Source of the DNA: CBDAPE01 sp965198325 | Lineage (GTDB): Bacteria; Pseudomonadota; Alphaproteobacteria; UBA828; JAPUJA01 | Length of the DNA: 64,000 bases | Assembly: GCA_965198325.1 (NCBI GenBank) | Contig: CBDAPE010000016.1 | Coordinates: 415,539-479,538, forward strand | Direction of reading: 5' to 3' | Shown here: positions 42,453-50,790 of the stretch, piece by piece | Layout of the letters: each line of letters starts with the position of its first letter | Numbering within the stretch: position 1 is the stretch's first letter | Made by a program: the position numbers and the translations under genes | The notes under the pieces: generated by a model | The model's input: the letters and a program-made list of their open reading frames with translations, nothing else | Told to the model about the DNA's origin: nothing | Database searches by the model: none

Positions 42453-43585
42453 TTACCAGCCGTTGATCCGCGTCCAATAATCGAGCGCGTCGACGCCACC
42501 CGGCCCGACGACGTGATAGCCCTCGTACATCGCGCAGGTGATACAGGAATGGTTTGGCAGGACGCGCACGAGCGCGCCCACGGGCAGGGCCTCAAACAGA
42601 GTATCGCCGTCGCCCCGGACGATGCCGTGCTCCTGATGTACGTCGCTCACCCAGGCGCCGGCGAGACGTTCGCACCCATTGCGATCGTGCACCCAGCCGT
42701 AGCTCGCATCGTCGAAAAACTCTCCGGCGCTTAGATCCTTGGACAGGGCAAGCGCACCGGCATCGAACACCACCGTTCCCCGTGCACGGTTGTGGCCGAT
42801 CACCGTGGCAAGCACCGAGACGGCGATGTCGTCAGCCGTAAGCTGCCGATTCCCACCTGATCGAGATCGTAGAATACGTAGTTGCCGGGCCGCATTTCGG
42901 TAGCCCCTTCGAGGTTCTCGGCAAAAGTCGCCGTCGGGGTCGAGCCGCCGCTGACAACGGAGCAGGGCAGGTCTGCCTCGCGCAGGCGGTCGGCCGCAAA
43001 AACGAGACCGGCCCGTTCCTCCTCGGCGATCGCCCGGATTTCGTCGATGGTCCGGCAATGGTAGGAATGACCGGCATGGGTCAAGACGCCGACTAGGTTG
43101 AGATGGCTTGCCCCATCGATCGAACGACCTAGATCGAGCAGGTCCGAAGCGTCCGGTGCGAGGCCGGCCCGGCCAAGCCCGGTGTCGAGCTCGATTAACA
43201 CGCCGGGCTTGACGGCGAGCTCCCCCGCGGCCCTGTCGAGTTCGCCGACCATGCCGATATCGTCGGTCAGCAAGGTGATGCGACAGCCCTCGCGCATCAT
43301 TGGGGCGAGGCTTGCGAGCTTGGCCGGCACGATGCCCAGAGCGTAGGTGATGTCCGTAAACCCCGCCTTCGCGAAATAGACTGCCTCCGCTACGGTCGAG
43401 ACCGTGAATCCACCCGAATTGCCCGCGACGGCGAGTTCGGCGACTATCGCCGACTTGGCCGTCTTGAGATGGGGACGCAGCATGACGCCGTGACGTTTTA
43501 GCCGCGCCGTCATGGCTGCGATATTAGCTTCCAGCCGGGCGCGATCGAGGATCAGCGCGGGGGTCGTCAGGTCTTCTAAGCTCAC
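42453..43585 (-). pseudogene. D-threonine aldolase/D-serine dehydratase-like protein (alanine racemase fold), frameshifted
   Basis: From GTG 43585 the first frame encodes the PLP barrel of the fold-type III family: LEDLTTPALILDRARLEANI, then MLRPHLKTAKS with the PLP Lys, VLIELDTGLGRAGL and VSGGSTPTATFAE. Near 42840 it runs out of frame. The adjacent frame continues DDIAVSVLATVIGHN through FDAGALALSKDL to VRVLPNHSCITCAMY, carrying the metal-binding His and Cys, and ends at 42453. Adding back one C (GGCAGC-C-TTACGG) joins them into 377 residues, the family's usual size. It would cleave D-beta-hydroxy amino acids to glycine plus aldehyde, or deaminate D-serine. The break is either a true mutation or a homopolymer sequencing error. 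Confidence 0.85.
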
Positions 43586-43770
43586 GGGCGCCTCATCCTT
43601 GGTCTCGCATCGCAAGAACCGTTCCCTCCGTGTATAGGGGGCGGCTTGTTCCAACGCAATTGCGACTGCCCACAAAAAACCTCATGGACCTTTGGCTGCG
43701 GGGGTTTACACTGGTCATGACCAAGAGGCGGTCCAACCGCCCGTCGAATGATCTATTGGGAGACATAGCA

Positions 43771-45168
43771 ATGCTTAACGGAATTAGAAACCAGCTCGTG
43801 CTGGCGGGCGGGGCCATCGCCCTCGCGGCGTTCCTCACGACCGGCTTTGGCGCCTCCAAGGCCCAGGCCTGGTCCCTGCAGGAGGCAGCCAAACCCTACG
43901 CGGGCACCGAAGTGCGCGGTATTTGCGACGGTTATGCGCCGTGCATGGCCTATATCGAGCTTACCTCCGAGTTCGAAGAACTCACGGGCATCAAGGTGAA
44001 GTTCGAGGTGGCCGACCTTCAGGCCATTCAGACCCAGTTCCTGACCGACCAGATTACCGGGTCGGAGTATTTCGACCTCGTCGAGGTGATCTCGTTCTCG
44101 AGTGGCGTGTTTCCCTCGCAGAACCTCGTGCATCCCTATTCGGATTTCACCGACAACCCGGCGCTGCGTGACCCCGAGGTCGACATGCGCAACGATATCA
44201 TCCAGAAGGTGCTCGAGACCTGCTGCGTCTACGACGGCGTCCAGTACGCGGTGCCGACGAAGTTCGTGATGCCGTTCATGATCTGGCGCAAGGATCTCGT
44301 GACCGCCGAAGAGGAGGCCAACTTCAAGGCCCGCTACGGCTACGACATGGTCCTGCCGCCCACCGGCTGGCAGCACTTCTACGACCTGGCCGAGTTCTAC
44401 ACCCGCAAGAAAGGCGACACGCTTGCCGGCACGGTTCTGGAGAAGGATTTCTACGGCACCCTGATGCCGTTCAAGCGTCATCTCACGGTGCTCTACAACT
44501 TCGAACGCGTGCTCCTCGGCATGGGCGGCGCCTATGTCAATTCCGACAACAGCGTCGCGATCGACGAGGGCGACACAGCGTTGAAGGCCCTCGAATACTA
44601 CCTCTCGATGCGTGAGTTCTCGCCCCCGGGCTACATGGAAGGCACTTGGGACGAGGAATATGCCGAGATGTGCAACGGCAACCTGTTCATCAACTGGAGC
44701 TGGACCGACACCACGCCCTTCCTCGAGATCCCGGGCGACTGCCCGGCCTCAGCGGGCAATCTGGGCTACGGGCCAAACCTCGGTAACGGCCTGACCCAGG
44801 CCGAGGCCCAGGGCTGGTACATCCCCTACAGCGCCAAGAACGCCGAAGCGGCTTACCTCTTCGTCCAGTGGCTGCAGCGCCAGGACATCCAGGCCAAGAC
44901 CATGCCCATGGGCGGCAACCCGAGCCGCGAGGACGTGTTGCGCATGCCCGATTGGGCGGCCGACGATTGGGTGAACAAGGGGCGCGACGCGGTGGTGCTC
45001 CATAACATCGACAACAACCTGCTCTACAACCGGCCCAATCCGGCTTCTTGGCTCGCCTGGGGCGAGGTCATCATGGAAGAGCTCTCGGCCGCTGGTGCGG
45101 GCAACCAGGACGCGGCGATGACGATCAAGAACATCGCCGACCGCATGCGCGAGACGGCAGCCGAATAG
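43771..45168 (+). CDS. ABC transporter extracellular solute-binding protein (family 1, sugar/polyamine-type), orphan
   Basis: From the ATG at 43771 the 465-residue precursor has a signal peptide (LVLAGGAIALAAFLTTGFGA, cleavage near AQA) and the large two-lobed family-1 binding fold: ELTSEFEELTGIKVKFEVADLQAIQTQF, then DLVEVISFSSGVF and later NGNLFINWSWTDT. GGGAG 8 bp upstream of the ATG is a good ribosome-binding site. Several Cys pairs (CDGYAPC, TCC) suggest disulfides. No permease or ATPase gene lies beside it, so it must work with components elsewhere. A strong intrinsic terminator follows (45200-45230). A start at 43630 is in frame but adds 47 non-signal residues. Confidence 0.9.
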   Translation: MLNGIRNQLVLAGGAIALAAFLTTGFGASKAQAWSLQEAAKPYAGTEVRGICDGYAPCMAYIELTSEFEELTGIKVKFEVADLQAIQTQFLTDQITGSEYFDLVEVISFSSGVFPSQNLVHPYSDFTDNPALRDPEVDMRNDIIQKVLETCCVYDGVQYAVPTKFVMPFMIWRKDLVTAEEEANFKARYGYDMVLPPTGWQHFYDLAEFYTRKKGDTLAGTVLEKDFYGTLMPFKRHLTVLYNFERVLLGMGGAYVNSDNSVAIDEGDTALKALEYYLSMREFSPPGYMEGTWDEEYAEMCNGNLFINWSWTDTTPFLEIPGDCPASAGNLGYGPNLGNGLTQAEAQGWYIPYSAKNAEAAYLFVQWLQRQDIQAKTMPMGGNPSREDVLRMPDWAADDWVNKGRDAVVLHNIDNNLLYNRPNPASWLAWGEVIMEELSAAGAGNQDAAMTIKNIADRMRETAAE

Positions 45169-45199
45169 GCTGGCTTTCCAGTCGCACCTTACGTTATCG

Positions 45200-45230
45200 G
45201 CCCGGTCCCCCGTGGGGCCGGGCTGTTTTT
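45200..45230 (+). terminator. Rho-independent terminator of the solute-binding protein gene
   Basis: A GC-rich hairpin (arms GCCCGG-T-CCCC and GGGGCCGGGC around a CGT loop, one bulged T) is followed by TGTTTTT at 45224-45230, 32 bp after the stop codon of the binding protein. The same hairpin lies downstream of the convergent hspQ, but the T-run suits only the plus-strand transcript. Confidence 0.85.
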
Positions 45231-45257
45231 CTGTCCGGATGGCGTCCGTAGGGCGGC

Positions 45258-45575
45258 TTAGTGGGCTTGGTGACCCAGCGATTCGTAGCAGCCGTCTTGC
45301 AACGCGCCGAACATCGCGCCCACGTCCGGGTGGTCGACCGGATCGCCGCTCTCGTCGATCAGGAGGTTTTGCTCCGAGACGTAGGCAACGTAATAGGTCG
45401 TCTCGTTCTCCGCCAGCAGATGATAGTAGGGCTGATCCTTGCGGGGCCGAACCTCCTCGGGAATCGAGAGCCACCATTCTTCGGTGTTGTTGAAGGTGGG
45501 ATCGACATCGTAGATCACGCCGCGGAACGGGTAGATCCGGTGCTTGACGACCTGTCCGATCTGAAATTTCGCCAT
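45258..45575 (-). CDS. hspQ: Heat shock protein HspQ
   Basis: The 105-residue protein (ATG 45575) begins MAKFQIGQVVKHRIYPFRGVIYDVDPTF and continues with NTEEWWLSIPEEVRPRKDQPYYHLLAENETTYYVAYVSEQNLL, the YccV/HspQ pattern throughout. HspQ is a small cytosolic beta-barrel protein that helps Lon degrade certain substrates and binds hemimethylated oriC DNA in E. coli. The length is normal. A start four codons upstream (45587) is possible. It is convergent with the solute-binding protein gene, separated by the terminator. Confidence 0.95.
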   Translation of the reverse strand: MAKFQIGQVVKHRIYPFRGVIYDVDPTFNNTEEWWLSIPEEVRPRKDQPYYHLLAENETTYYVAYVSEQNLLIDESGDPVDHPDVGAMFGALQDGCYESLGHQAH

Positions 45576-45587
45576 GCGCTCGACCAT

Positions 45588-45936
45588 GGTGATAGCCTAC
45601 ACCAAAAGAGGGGCGGTCAAAAGTTAGTCGCGAACGGGCGACCTCAAGTGCACTGGCGGTGGGCGCAGTCTGCCGCGAACCTGTCTCCGTGCAGGGCGTC
45701 AGAAGTCTTGGCATTTGGGAATCGTATCGGGACCAGGCGGGACTAGGCGGGACAGAGGGAGCAGAAACGATAGGTTGTGCGAGGTGGTTCGAGGCGCGGA
45801 CCGGGCGATGGGCTCGATGCAAAGTCTTGGCGCTCGGAGCTGTAACGGGGCGTGAAACGGCGATTTACCGGCTGTTTACGCTAGAAGAAATCCGGGCGAT
45901 CGAGGGCTCAAAAAAACCAGCAAAATTTGGCGCGAT
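45588..45936. other. Non-coding stretch between hspQ and the first island gene
   Basis: About 350 bp hold no convincing gene. A plus-strand frame around 45850-45920 reads ETAIYRLFTLEEIRAIEGS, which resembles the very C-terminus of type II/IIG restriction-modification methylases (YRLYGLTEEEI..VEG), but nothing upstream supports a gene. Short direct repeats of GGCGGGAC occur near 45736-45751. This is the border between housekeeping genes and the IS-rich island. Confidence 0.4.
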
Positions 45937-46284
45937 TCAGTTGGCGAAATCCTCGCCGTGATTCTCGCCGTCCCTCGGGGCCGGAACGACCAGCCCATCG
46001 AAAACGGCGGGCAAGGTTTCGCGGAGGGGCGGAATGATGATGGGATAGTAGACGTCCGCGAGCAGGGTCAGGAATTCAACCGGGTCGTGGGCCGGATCGA
46101 CGAGGTCCCACATTCCCCACGGGCCGCCGATCGTGACCGGCTTGGGCGCCTCGAACCGCTCCCGGATATAGGTCAATTCATAATGGTCGCCGGCGACGGT
46201 TCCGGCCTCGTCATCCCAGATGATCGTGCGCGGTTCTCTACCGCGCATCCAATCCGGCATTGTGATTCTGTGAGTAGCCATCAT
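45937..46284 (-). CDS. Hypothetical protein
   Basis: The 115-residue ORF starts at tandem ATGs (46284 and 46281) and reads like a real protein: THRITMPDWMRGREPRTIIWDDEAGTV near the front, then GDHYELTYIRERFEAPKPV and an acidic C-terminus. There is no signal peptide or membrane helix. Its start overlaps the stop of the upstream frame (46281-46646) by 4 bp (ATGA), which suggests coupled translation. I do not recognise the family. It could be a mobile-element or phage accessory gene left at the edge of the island. Confidence 0.55.
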   Translation of the reverse strand: MMATHRITMPDWMRGREPRTIIWDDEAGTVAGDHYELTYIRERFEAPKPVTIGGPWGMWDLVDPAHDPVEFLTLLADVYYPIIIPPLRETLPAVFDGLVVPAPRDGENHGEDFAN

Positions 46285-46646
46285 GGATCGAAGTGATAAA
46301 GCAGGCCGATGATCAAGTCGAGCAATTCAGGGTCGTCGCGGGCCAATTCCGCCAGCCGCCCTGGCCGAGTAGCGCCAACTTGCAGCCTGAGAGGCCTGGA
46401 TTGCAGGTTCTTCGGTTCCTGTCCAGTTAGTCTGACAACGCCGGCGAGCGCCTTCGCGCGACCTGCGATCTCTTGCTCGCCGGGGCCGCACCATCCTTTC
46501 ACTTGCCCGCAGAATCGCGCCAACCACTTCAGGTTCTCTTCGAGCCGTTTCTTTTTTTCTATGGCTCGTTCGGTCAGGTTCCGTTCACATTCTTCCACCG
46601 CGGCCTGCAGCCCGCCCAACAGTCGGCCTCTCGCGTGGAGCACCAT
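46281..46646 (-). CDS. Doubtful hypothetical protein overlapping an IS6 end remnant
   Basis: From ATG 46646 this 121-residue frame begins MVLHARGRLLGGLQAAVEEC and has a charged helical region (ERAIEKKKRLEENLKWLARF) and a C-terminus ending in GLLYHFDP that overlaps the next start by 4 bp. Residues about 70-95 lie on the antisense strand of a sequence matching the right end of the IS6 elements found at 50737 and 59597, so this part is probably not native. It may be a chimeric remnant; the frame also extends upstream into the IS21 left end. No family was recognised. Confidence 0.35.
   Translation of the reverse strand: MVLHARGRLLGGLQAAVEECERNLTERAIEKKKRLEENLKWLARFCGQVKGWCGPGEQEIAGRAKALAGVVRLTGQEPKNLQSRPLRLQVGATRPGRLAELARDDPELLDLIIGLLYHFDP
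46350..46440 (+). repeat. Degenerate IS6-family right-end remnant
   Basis: This stretch resembles the last codons and the right end of the two IS6 copies: CTGGCCGAGT at 46361, GCCTGAGAGGC at 46396 and CTGTCCAGTTAGTCTGACAAC near 46420-46440 (compare 50717-50787). The rest of the element is absent. It shows an older IS6 insertion at the left border of the island. Confidence 0.75.
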
Positions 46647-46775
46647 TCCTCCGCCGTTTGAGAACGACGGCGCAATAATCCCCCACTGAAGCGGCCGGTT
46701 GATCCGGCTGTGGCGGACCAAAATGGGACCGTCTATAGCCTTCTGTCAGGGTTGCTCTGACTGGAAGGCGGGGGG

Positions 46776-48275
46776 ATGTATCGGGTGGATTTGTACGCGC
46801 GGGTTCGGCGGGCGTGTCGTGTCGAGGGAATGAGCACCCGCGAGGCCTCGCGGGTGTTCGGGCTGGACCGCAAGACGGTCCGCAAGATGCTGTCGTTCTC
46901 GGTGCCGCCGGGGTCTCGCCGCGGCAAGCCGCCACGGCGGCCGAAGCGGGGTCCGTTCACGGGGATCATCGATCGGATTCTGGAAGACGATCGGACCAGC
47001 CACCACAAGCAACGGCCCACGGCGAAGCGGATCTTCGACCGTCTCCGGGACGAGTACGGCTTTACGGGCGGCTACACCATCGTGAAGGACTATGTCCGTG
47101 AGCGGCGGCTTCGGTCGCGCGAGATGTTCGTGCCGCTCGTCCATTCCCCCGGCCCCGCCCAGGCGGACTTCGGCGAGGCGATGGCGGTGATCGGCGGCGT
47201 GGCGTGCAAGGTCCACTTCCTTGCCTTCGATCTTCCCCACAGTGATGCCTGCTTCGTGAAGGCCTACCCGGCGGAGACGACCGAGGCGTTCTGCGCTGGC
47301 CACAACGCGGCGGTTGCGTTCTTCGGCGGCGTCCCCCGATCCATCCTGTACGACAACACCAAGCTGGCAGTCGCCCGGATACTGGGCGATGGCAAGCGGC
47401 AGCGAACGCGCGTCTTCACGGACCTTCAATCCCCCTATCTGTTCGAGGACAGGTTCGGCCGGCCGGGCAAGGGCAACGACAAAGGCAAGGTCGAGGGACT
47501 GGTCGGCTTCATCCGGCGGACCTTCCGGGTCCCCGTCCCGCGGGCCGAGAGCTTCGAGGCGCTGAACGATGCTCTCGCGGGACAGTGCCGCCGGCGCCAG
47601 GCGGCGCGGCTGCGGGGTCACAAGGAGACCATCGGCGAGCGCCTCGCACGGGACCGGGAAGCCTTCTTGCCTCTCCCCCCGGCACCATACGATGCCTGCG
47701 ACAAGCGCACTGGACGGGTGAGCTCGCTGTCGCTGGTGCGCTGCCGGGGCAACGACTACTCGGTGCCCGTGGCCTATGGCCACCGCGAGGTGCTGATCCG
47801 GTGCTCCGTCGACGAGGTCGTTATCTCTTGCGGCGCGGAGGTGATTGCCCGGCACCGCCGGTCCTACGACAGCGAGGACCTGATCTTCGACCCGCTGCAT
47901 TACCTACCCTTGATCGAGCAGAAGATCGGCGCCCTCGACCAGGCCGCGCCGTTGGCGGGCTGGGACCTGCCCGATAGCTTCATCACCCTGCGACGCCTCC
48001 TCGAAGCTCGCATGGGCAAGGCGGGCAAGCGCGAGTCCGTCCAGGTGCGCCGTCTGCTGGAGAGCTTCCGGCTCGAGGAGGTCGAGGGTGCGGTCGGCGA
48101 CGCGCTCAGGCTCGGCGCCATCGGCTTCGATGCGGTGAAGCACCTGGTACTGTGCCGCATCGAGCGGCGGCCGCCCCGGCTCAACCTCGAGGTCTATCCG
48201 TACCTGCCGCGCGCCCGGGTCGCGACGACGTCTGCCAAGTCGTACATGAGCCTGCTGTCGGGGCTCGGCGCATGA
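46776..48275 (+). CDS. istA: IS21-family transposase IstA (copy A)
   Basis: The 499-residue DDE transposase has an N-terminal helix-turn-helix (MSTREASRVFGLDRKTVRKML), and the catalytic triad in AQADFGEA (first Asp), YDNTKLAV (second Asp) and KGKVEGLVGFIRR (Glu). It ends in the C-terminal beta-barrel region (DYSVPVAYGHREVLIR). It cuts and joins the IS ends with the help of IstB. It is complete and overlaps istB by 4 bp. From about 47536 on it is almost identical to the fragment at 62804. Confidence 0.95.
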   Translation: MYRVDLYARVRRACRVEGMSTREASRVFGLDRKTVRKMLSFSVPPGSRRGKPPRRPKRGPFTGIIDRILEDDRTSHHKQRPTAKRIFDRLRDEYGFTGGYTIVKDYVRERRLRSREMFVPLVHSPGPAQADFGEAMAVIGGVACKVHFLAFDLPHSDACFVKAYPAETTEAFCAGHNAAVAFFGGVPRSILYDNTKLAVARILGDGKRQRTRVFTDLQSPYLFEDRFGRPGKGNDKGKVEGLVGFIRRTFRVPVPRAESFEALNDALAGQCRRRQAARLRGHKETIGERLARDREAFLPLPPAPYDACDKRTGRVSSLSLVRCRGNDYSVPVAYGHREVLIRCSVDEVVISCGAEVIARHRRSYDSEDLIFDPLHYLPLIEQKIGALDQAAPLAGWDLPDSFITLRRLLEARMGKAGKRESVQVRRLLESFRLEEVEGAVGDALRLGAIGFDAVKHLVLCRIERRPPRLNLEVYPYLPRARVATTSAKSYMSLLSGLGA

Positions 48276-49033
48276 CCGACACACCACGGCTGCTGCTCGT
48301 CCACCACCTCAAGAGGCTGAAGCTGCCGACGGTCCTGAGGGAGTACGACAAGATCGCCCGGCAGTGCGCCTCGGAAGGCGTCGACCACGTTCGCTATCTT
48401 CTGCGTCTGGCCGAGCTCGAGCTGATCGACCGCGAGCGCCGCATGGTCGAGCGGCGCATCAAGGCGGCGCGCTTCCCCGTGATCAAGAGCCTCGATAGCT
48501 TCGATTTCAAGGTCATCCCCTCGCTCAACAAGACGTTGGTCCTGGAGCTCGCCCGCTGCGCGTACATCGAGCGCCGCGAGAACCTCATCGCGCTCGGCAA
48601 CAGCGGCACCGGCAAGACCCACATCGCCCTCGGTCTCGGCTTGGCGGCCTGCCAGAAGGGCCTCTCGGTCGGCTTCATCACCGCCGCGCTGGTCCACGAG
48701 CTCATCGAGGCCCGCGATGACAAGCAGCTGCTGAGGTTCCAGAAGAAGCTCGCCACCTACAAGCTTCTGATCATCGACGAACTCGGCTTCGTGCCGCTGT
48801 CCAAGACCGGTGCCGAGCTCCTGTTCGAGGTGTTCAGCCAGCGCTACGAGCGCGGCTCGACCCTGGTCACCACCAATCTGCCGTTCGACGAATGGACCGA
48901 GGTGTTCGGCTCCGAGCGGCTTACCGGCGCTCTCCTCGACCGCCGCACCCACCACGTCAACATCCTCGAGATGAATGGCGAGAGCTACAGGCTCAACCAG
49001 AGCCGCAGGCGTCAAACCCCGACGGCGAACTGA
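48272..49033 (+). CDS. istB: IS21-family helper ATPase IstB (copy A)
   Basis: The 253-residue AAA+ protein starts MTDTPRLLLVHHLKRLKLPTV, with Walker A GNSGTGKTHIALGLG near residue 107, Walker B LLIIDELGFV near residue 167 and the sensor region TTNLPFDEWTEVF. It oligomerises on target DNA and activates IstA. The start at 48272 overlaps the istA stop (ATGA); an in-frame start at 48152 lies inside istA and was rejected. It is intact here, while its near-identical copy at 63542 is frameshifted. Confidence 0.95.
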   Translation: MTDTPRLLLVHHLKRLKLPTVLREYDKIARQCASEGVDHVRYLLRLAELELIDRERRMVERRIKAARFPVIKSLDSFDFKVIPSLNKTLVLELARCAYIERRENLIALGNSGTGKTHIALGLGLAACQKGLSVGFITAALVHELIEARDDKQLLRFQKKLATYKLLIIDELGFVPLSKTGAELLFEVFSQRYERGSTLVTTNLPFDEWTEVFGSERLTGALLDRRTHHVNILEMNGESYRLNQSRRRQTPTAN

Positions 49034-49224
49034 ACCGACCACCCAACCCTCGCTTGACCCCATGGGCCCACAGGTCCCTCCCGCGCGCGCCGCCGCGTCG
49101 GCCTGTTGAGGGCACGCCGCGTCGCACGCGGGGCCCGCCCATGGACTACGGGGACAAGCCCGCAGCCGCCAAGCGGTCCCTTCTTACACCGCCACGGTCG
49201 TCCCTTTTTGCTCCGCCATTGACA

Positions 49225-49400
49225 GGTGCGTGCCGGTGTCGCCTCCACAACGACAACGATGGCGTGCCCATTGTCAATCGGATAGTTGAGCCCATAGCCG
49301 AACGGCACCCGCTTGTTGGTCTTGACCATAGGCGACTGTGCTGCCATTGGACGGATATTCGCGGTCCTGTCGGTCCAGCGCGCCGAAGAAGAGACGGGTA
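49225..49400 (-). pseudogene. IS1182-like transposase remnant interrupted by IS21 copy A
   Basis: On the minus strand a frame reads SARWTDRTANIRPMAAQSPM, then KTNKRVPFGYGLNYPIDNGHAIVVVVEATPAR, which resembles the central part of IS1182/IS5-like transposases (family consensus YxTNYLIDxxHxVIVDVEATPA). It stops exactly at the IS21 right tip (49224), so the IS21 element inserted into it. Neither end of the original gene is present nearby. This is recognition by pattern, not alignment. Confidence 0.6.
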
Positions 49401-49404
49401 TGAG

Positions 49405-49974
49405 ATGTTGCCGACGCTGAAGCGCTCCGTACGACGCGCCATCGTCCGGCCCTGGTGGTTGTCGAAGCTCTGGTACCGCCTCCACGGGTTGTCGCTCAGC
49501 GGCGCTCCAGACGACGAGGTCTGGTATTTCGCCTTCGGGTCTAACATGCACGACGGCGTGTTCCGCAAGCGCCGCCGTATGCACCCTTCCGAATGGCGTG
49601 TCGGCCGGATCAAAAACTACCGTTTGTGCTTCAACCTGGAAGGACGGCCATGGGGCAAGACCACACCGGCGAATATCGAACCATGTCCAGGCGACGAGGT
49701 TTGGGGTGTGATATACCGGATTACCAAGCGTGATCTTGTCCGGCTGGACAGCACCGAAGGCATGCCCGGAGGAGGCTATCGCCGGCTTTGTCTGGGTGCA
49801 GAGGATGCTGACAAACGCCCCATCAAGGCGTTCGCCTGCATAACACGGGGCGAGGAAACCGACGGGAACCCATCCCTTCGCTATATCACCCTCTTACGCG
49901 AAGGTGCCCGGGCACACGGCTTGCCCCGTCATTGGACAAGTAAGCTCGAACACATTCGACCGGCCGACGGATAG
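49405..49974 (+). CDS. Gamma-glutamylcyclotransferase family protein
   Basis: From the ATG at 49405 the 189-residue protein contains YFAFGSNMHDGVFRKRR (residues 41-57), the Y(x)FAFGSN substrate loop of the GGCT fold, and LDSTEGMPGGGYRR with the likely catalytic Glu (about residue 119). The N-terminal 35 residues are basic and aromatic (VRRAIVRPWWLSKLWYRL) and may be an added segment. GGCT-like enzymes convert gamma-glutamyl compounds to 5-oxoproline; many bacterial members have unknown substrates. It lies alone between the IS1182 remnant and an IS6 copy. The same frame continues upstream to 48892 through IS21 DNA, which is fortuitous. Confidence 0.85.
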   Translation: MLPTLKRSVRRAIVRPWWLSKLWYRLHGLSLSGAPDDEVWYFAFGSNMHDGVFRKRRRMHPSEWRVGRIKNYRLCFNLEGRPWGKTTPANIEPCPGDEVWGVIYRITKRDLVRLDSTEGMPGGGYRRLCLGAEDADKRPIKAFACITRGEETDGNPSLRYITLLREGARAHGLPRHWTSKLEHIRPADG

Positions 49975-49984
49975 TGCCGCCGAG

Positions 49985-50790
49985 GGCAATGTCAAAGCAA
50001 ATCGGGTTGAGCCGGGAAGGAAGCTCCCATAGCCTCTGCCGATGCACGATCCTTTGCGTTATTTCAACAACTCACCCGAGGTGATGCGCCTGACGGCGAT
50101 GATGTCCATCCGCTACCCGTTGTCACTGAGGCAGGCCGAAGATGTGCTGTTCGAGCGCGATATCGACATCTGCCATGAGACCGTACGGTTGTGGTGGAAC
50201 CGGTTCGGTCCATTGTTTGGCGCGGAGATCAGGCAGCGCCGCGTTCATGATGCCTCGTATTCCCGATGGCGCCGGCACCTGGACGAGGTGTTCGTCAGGA
50301 TCAGTGGTGAGACGCATTACCTCTGGCGTGCGGTGGACCCTGAAGGCGAGGGGACCGAGGTTTTTGCCACGAAGTGCCGGGATCGCGGGGCAGCGCTGAA
50401 GTTTCTGAAACGGACGATGAAGTGCCACGGCCGGTCCGAGACCATTGTAACGGACCGGCGTCGGTCTTACGGCGCCGCGATGAAAGAGATTGGCATCCTG
50501 GAGCATCAGGACTGTGGACGATGGCTCAACAATCGAGCCGAGAATTCACGTCAGCCGTTCCGACGACGAGAGGGTGCGACGGTCAGGTTCAGGGACATCA
50601 AGACCCTGCAGGAATTCGCTGCCGTCCACGCCTCGATCCACAACCGCTTCAACCAGGACCGCCAACTCAACCGCTGCTACATCTTCAAGCAGAACCGCTC
50701 GGCCGCCCTGGCCGAGTGGCGTCAGTTGGCTGCCTGAGAGGCTCGCATTGCAGGTCCTTCAGTTTCCTGTCCAGTTAGTCTGACAACACC
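49985..50790 (+). mobile_element. IS6-family insertion sequence, copy 1
   Basis: The 806-bp element has one transposase gene. Its left end GGCAATGTCAAAGCAAATC (49985) and right end, read on the other strand, GGTGTTGTCAGACTAACTG (50790) form an imperfect inverted repeat. A second copy of identical length is at 58845-59650 in the same orientation. The 8-bp flanks (CCGCCGAG and CCGCACGC) are not a clean target duplication, so the ends may have been rearranged by recombination or adjacent deletion. Confidence 0.88.
50042..50737 (+). CDS. IS6-family transposase (copy 1)
   Basis: The 231-residue DDE transposase has an N-terminal helix-turn-helix-like region (MSIRYPLSLRQAEDVLFERD) and the catalytic residues in LDEVFVRISG (Asp), ETIVTDRRRSYG (Asp) and NNRAENSRQPFRRRE (Glu). 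IS6-family enzymes transpose by cointegration and, with two direct copies, move the DNA between them. The full ORF is intact. Relative to copy 2 (58902) it differs at scattered residues (for example FERDIDICH against FERSIDICH). Confidence 0.95.
   Translation: MHDPLRYFNNSPEVMRLTAMMSIRYPLSLRQAEDVLFERDIDICHETVRLWWNRFGPLFGAEIRQRRVHDASYSRWRRHLDEVFVRISGETHYLWRAVDPEGEGTEVFATKCRDRGAALKFLKRTMKCHGRSETIVTDRRRSYGAAMKEIGILEHQDCGRWLNNRAENSRQPFRRREGATVRFRDIKTLQEFAAVHASIHNRFNQDRQLNRCYIFKQNRSAALAEWRQLAA

Larger units (their letters stand above)
46659..49224 (+). mobile_element. IS21-family insertion sequence, copy A (complete)
   Basis: This is about 2.57 kb with istA and istB overlapping by 4 bp. The left end (TGAGAACGACGGCGCAATAA at 46659) is shared with the second copy at 60491. 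The right end reads, on the opposite strand, TGTCAATGGCGGAGCAAAAAGGGAC. A matching sub-terminal repeat (TGGCGGACCAAAATGGGAC) lies near 46710, as expected for the multiple terminal repeats of this family. The element cuts an IS1182-like transposase gene at 49224. The exact left tip is inferred from where the two copies diverge, and no clear target duplication was found. Confidence 0.85.

Noticed and set aside
44749..45822. Minus-strand ORF of 357 codons spanning the end of the solute-binding protein and hspQ
   Set aside because: It crosses a terminator, overlaps hspQ in another frame and has low-complexity Arg/Gly-rich sequence.
45659..45961. 100-codon plus-strand ORF between hspQ and the hypothetical gene
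   Set aside because: Composition is irregular, there is no ribosome-binding site and only a faint resemblance to a methylase C-terminus at its end.
48892..49404. N-terminal extension of the GGCT-like gene into IS21 DNA
   Set aside because: The upstream codons lie in istB, the IS21 right end and an IS1182 remnant. The native start is taken as ATG 49405.
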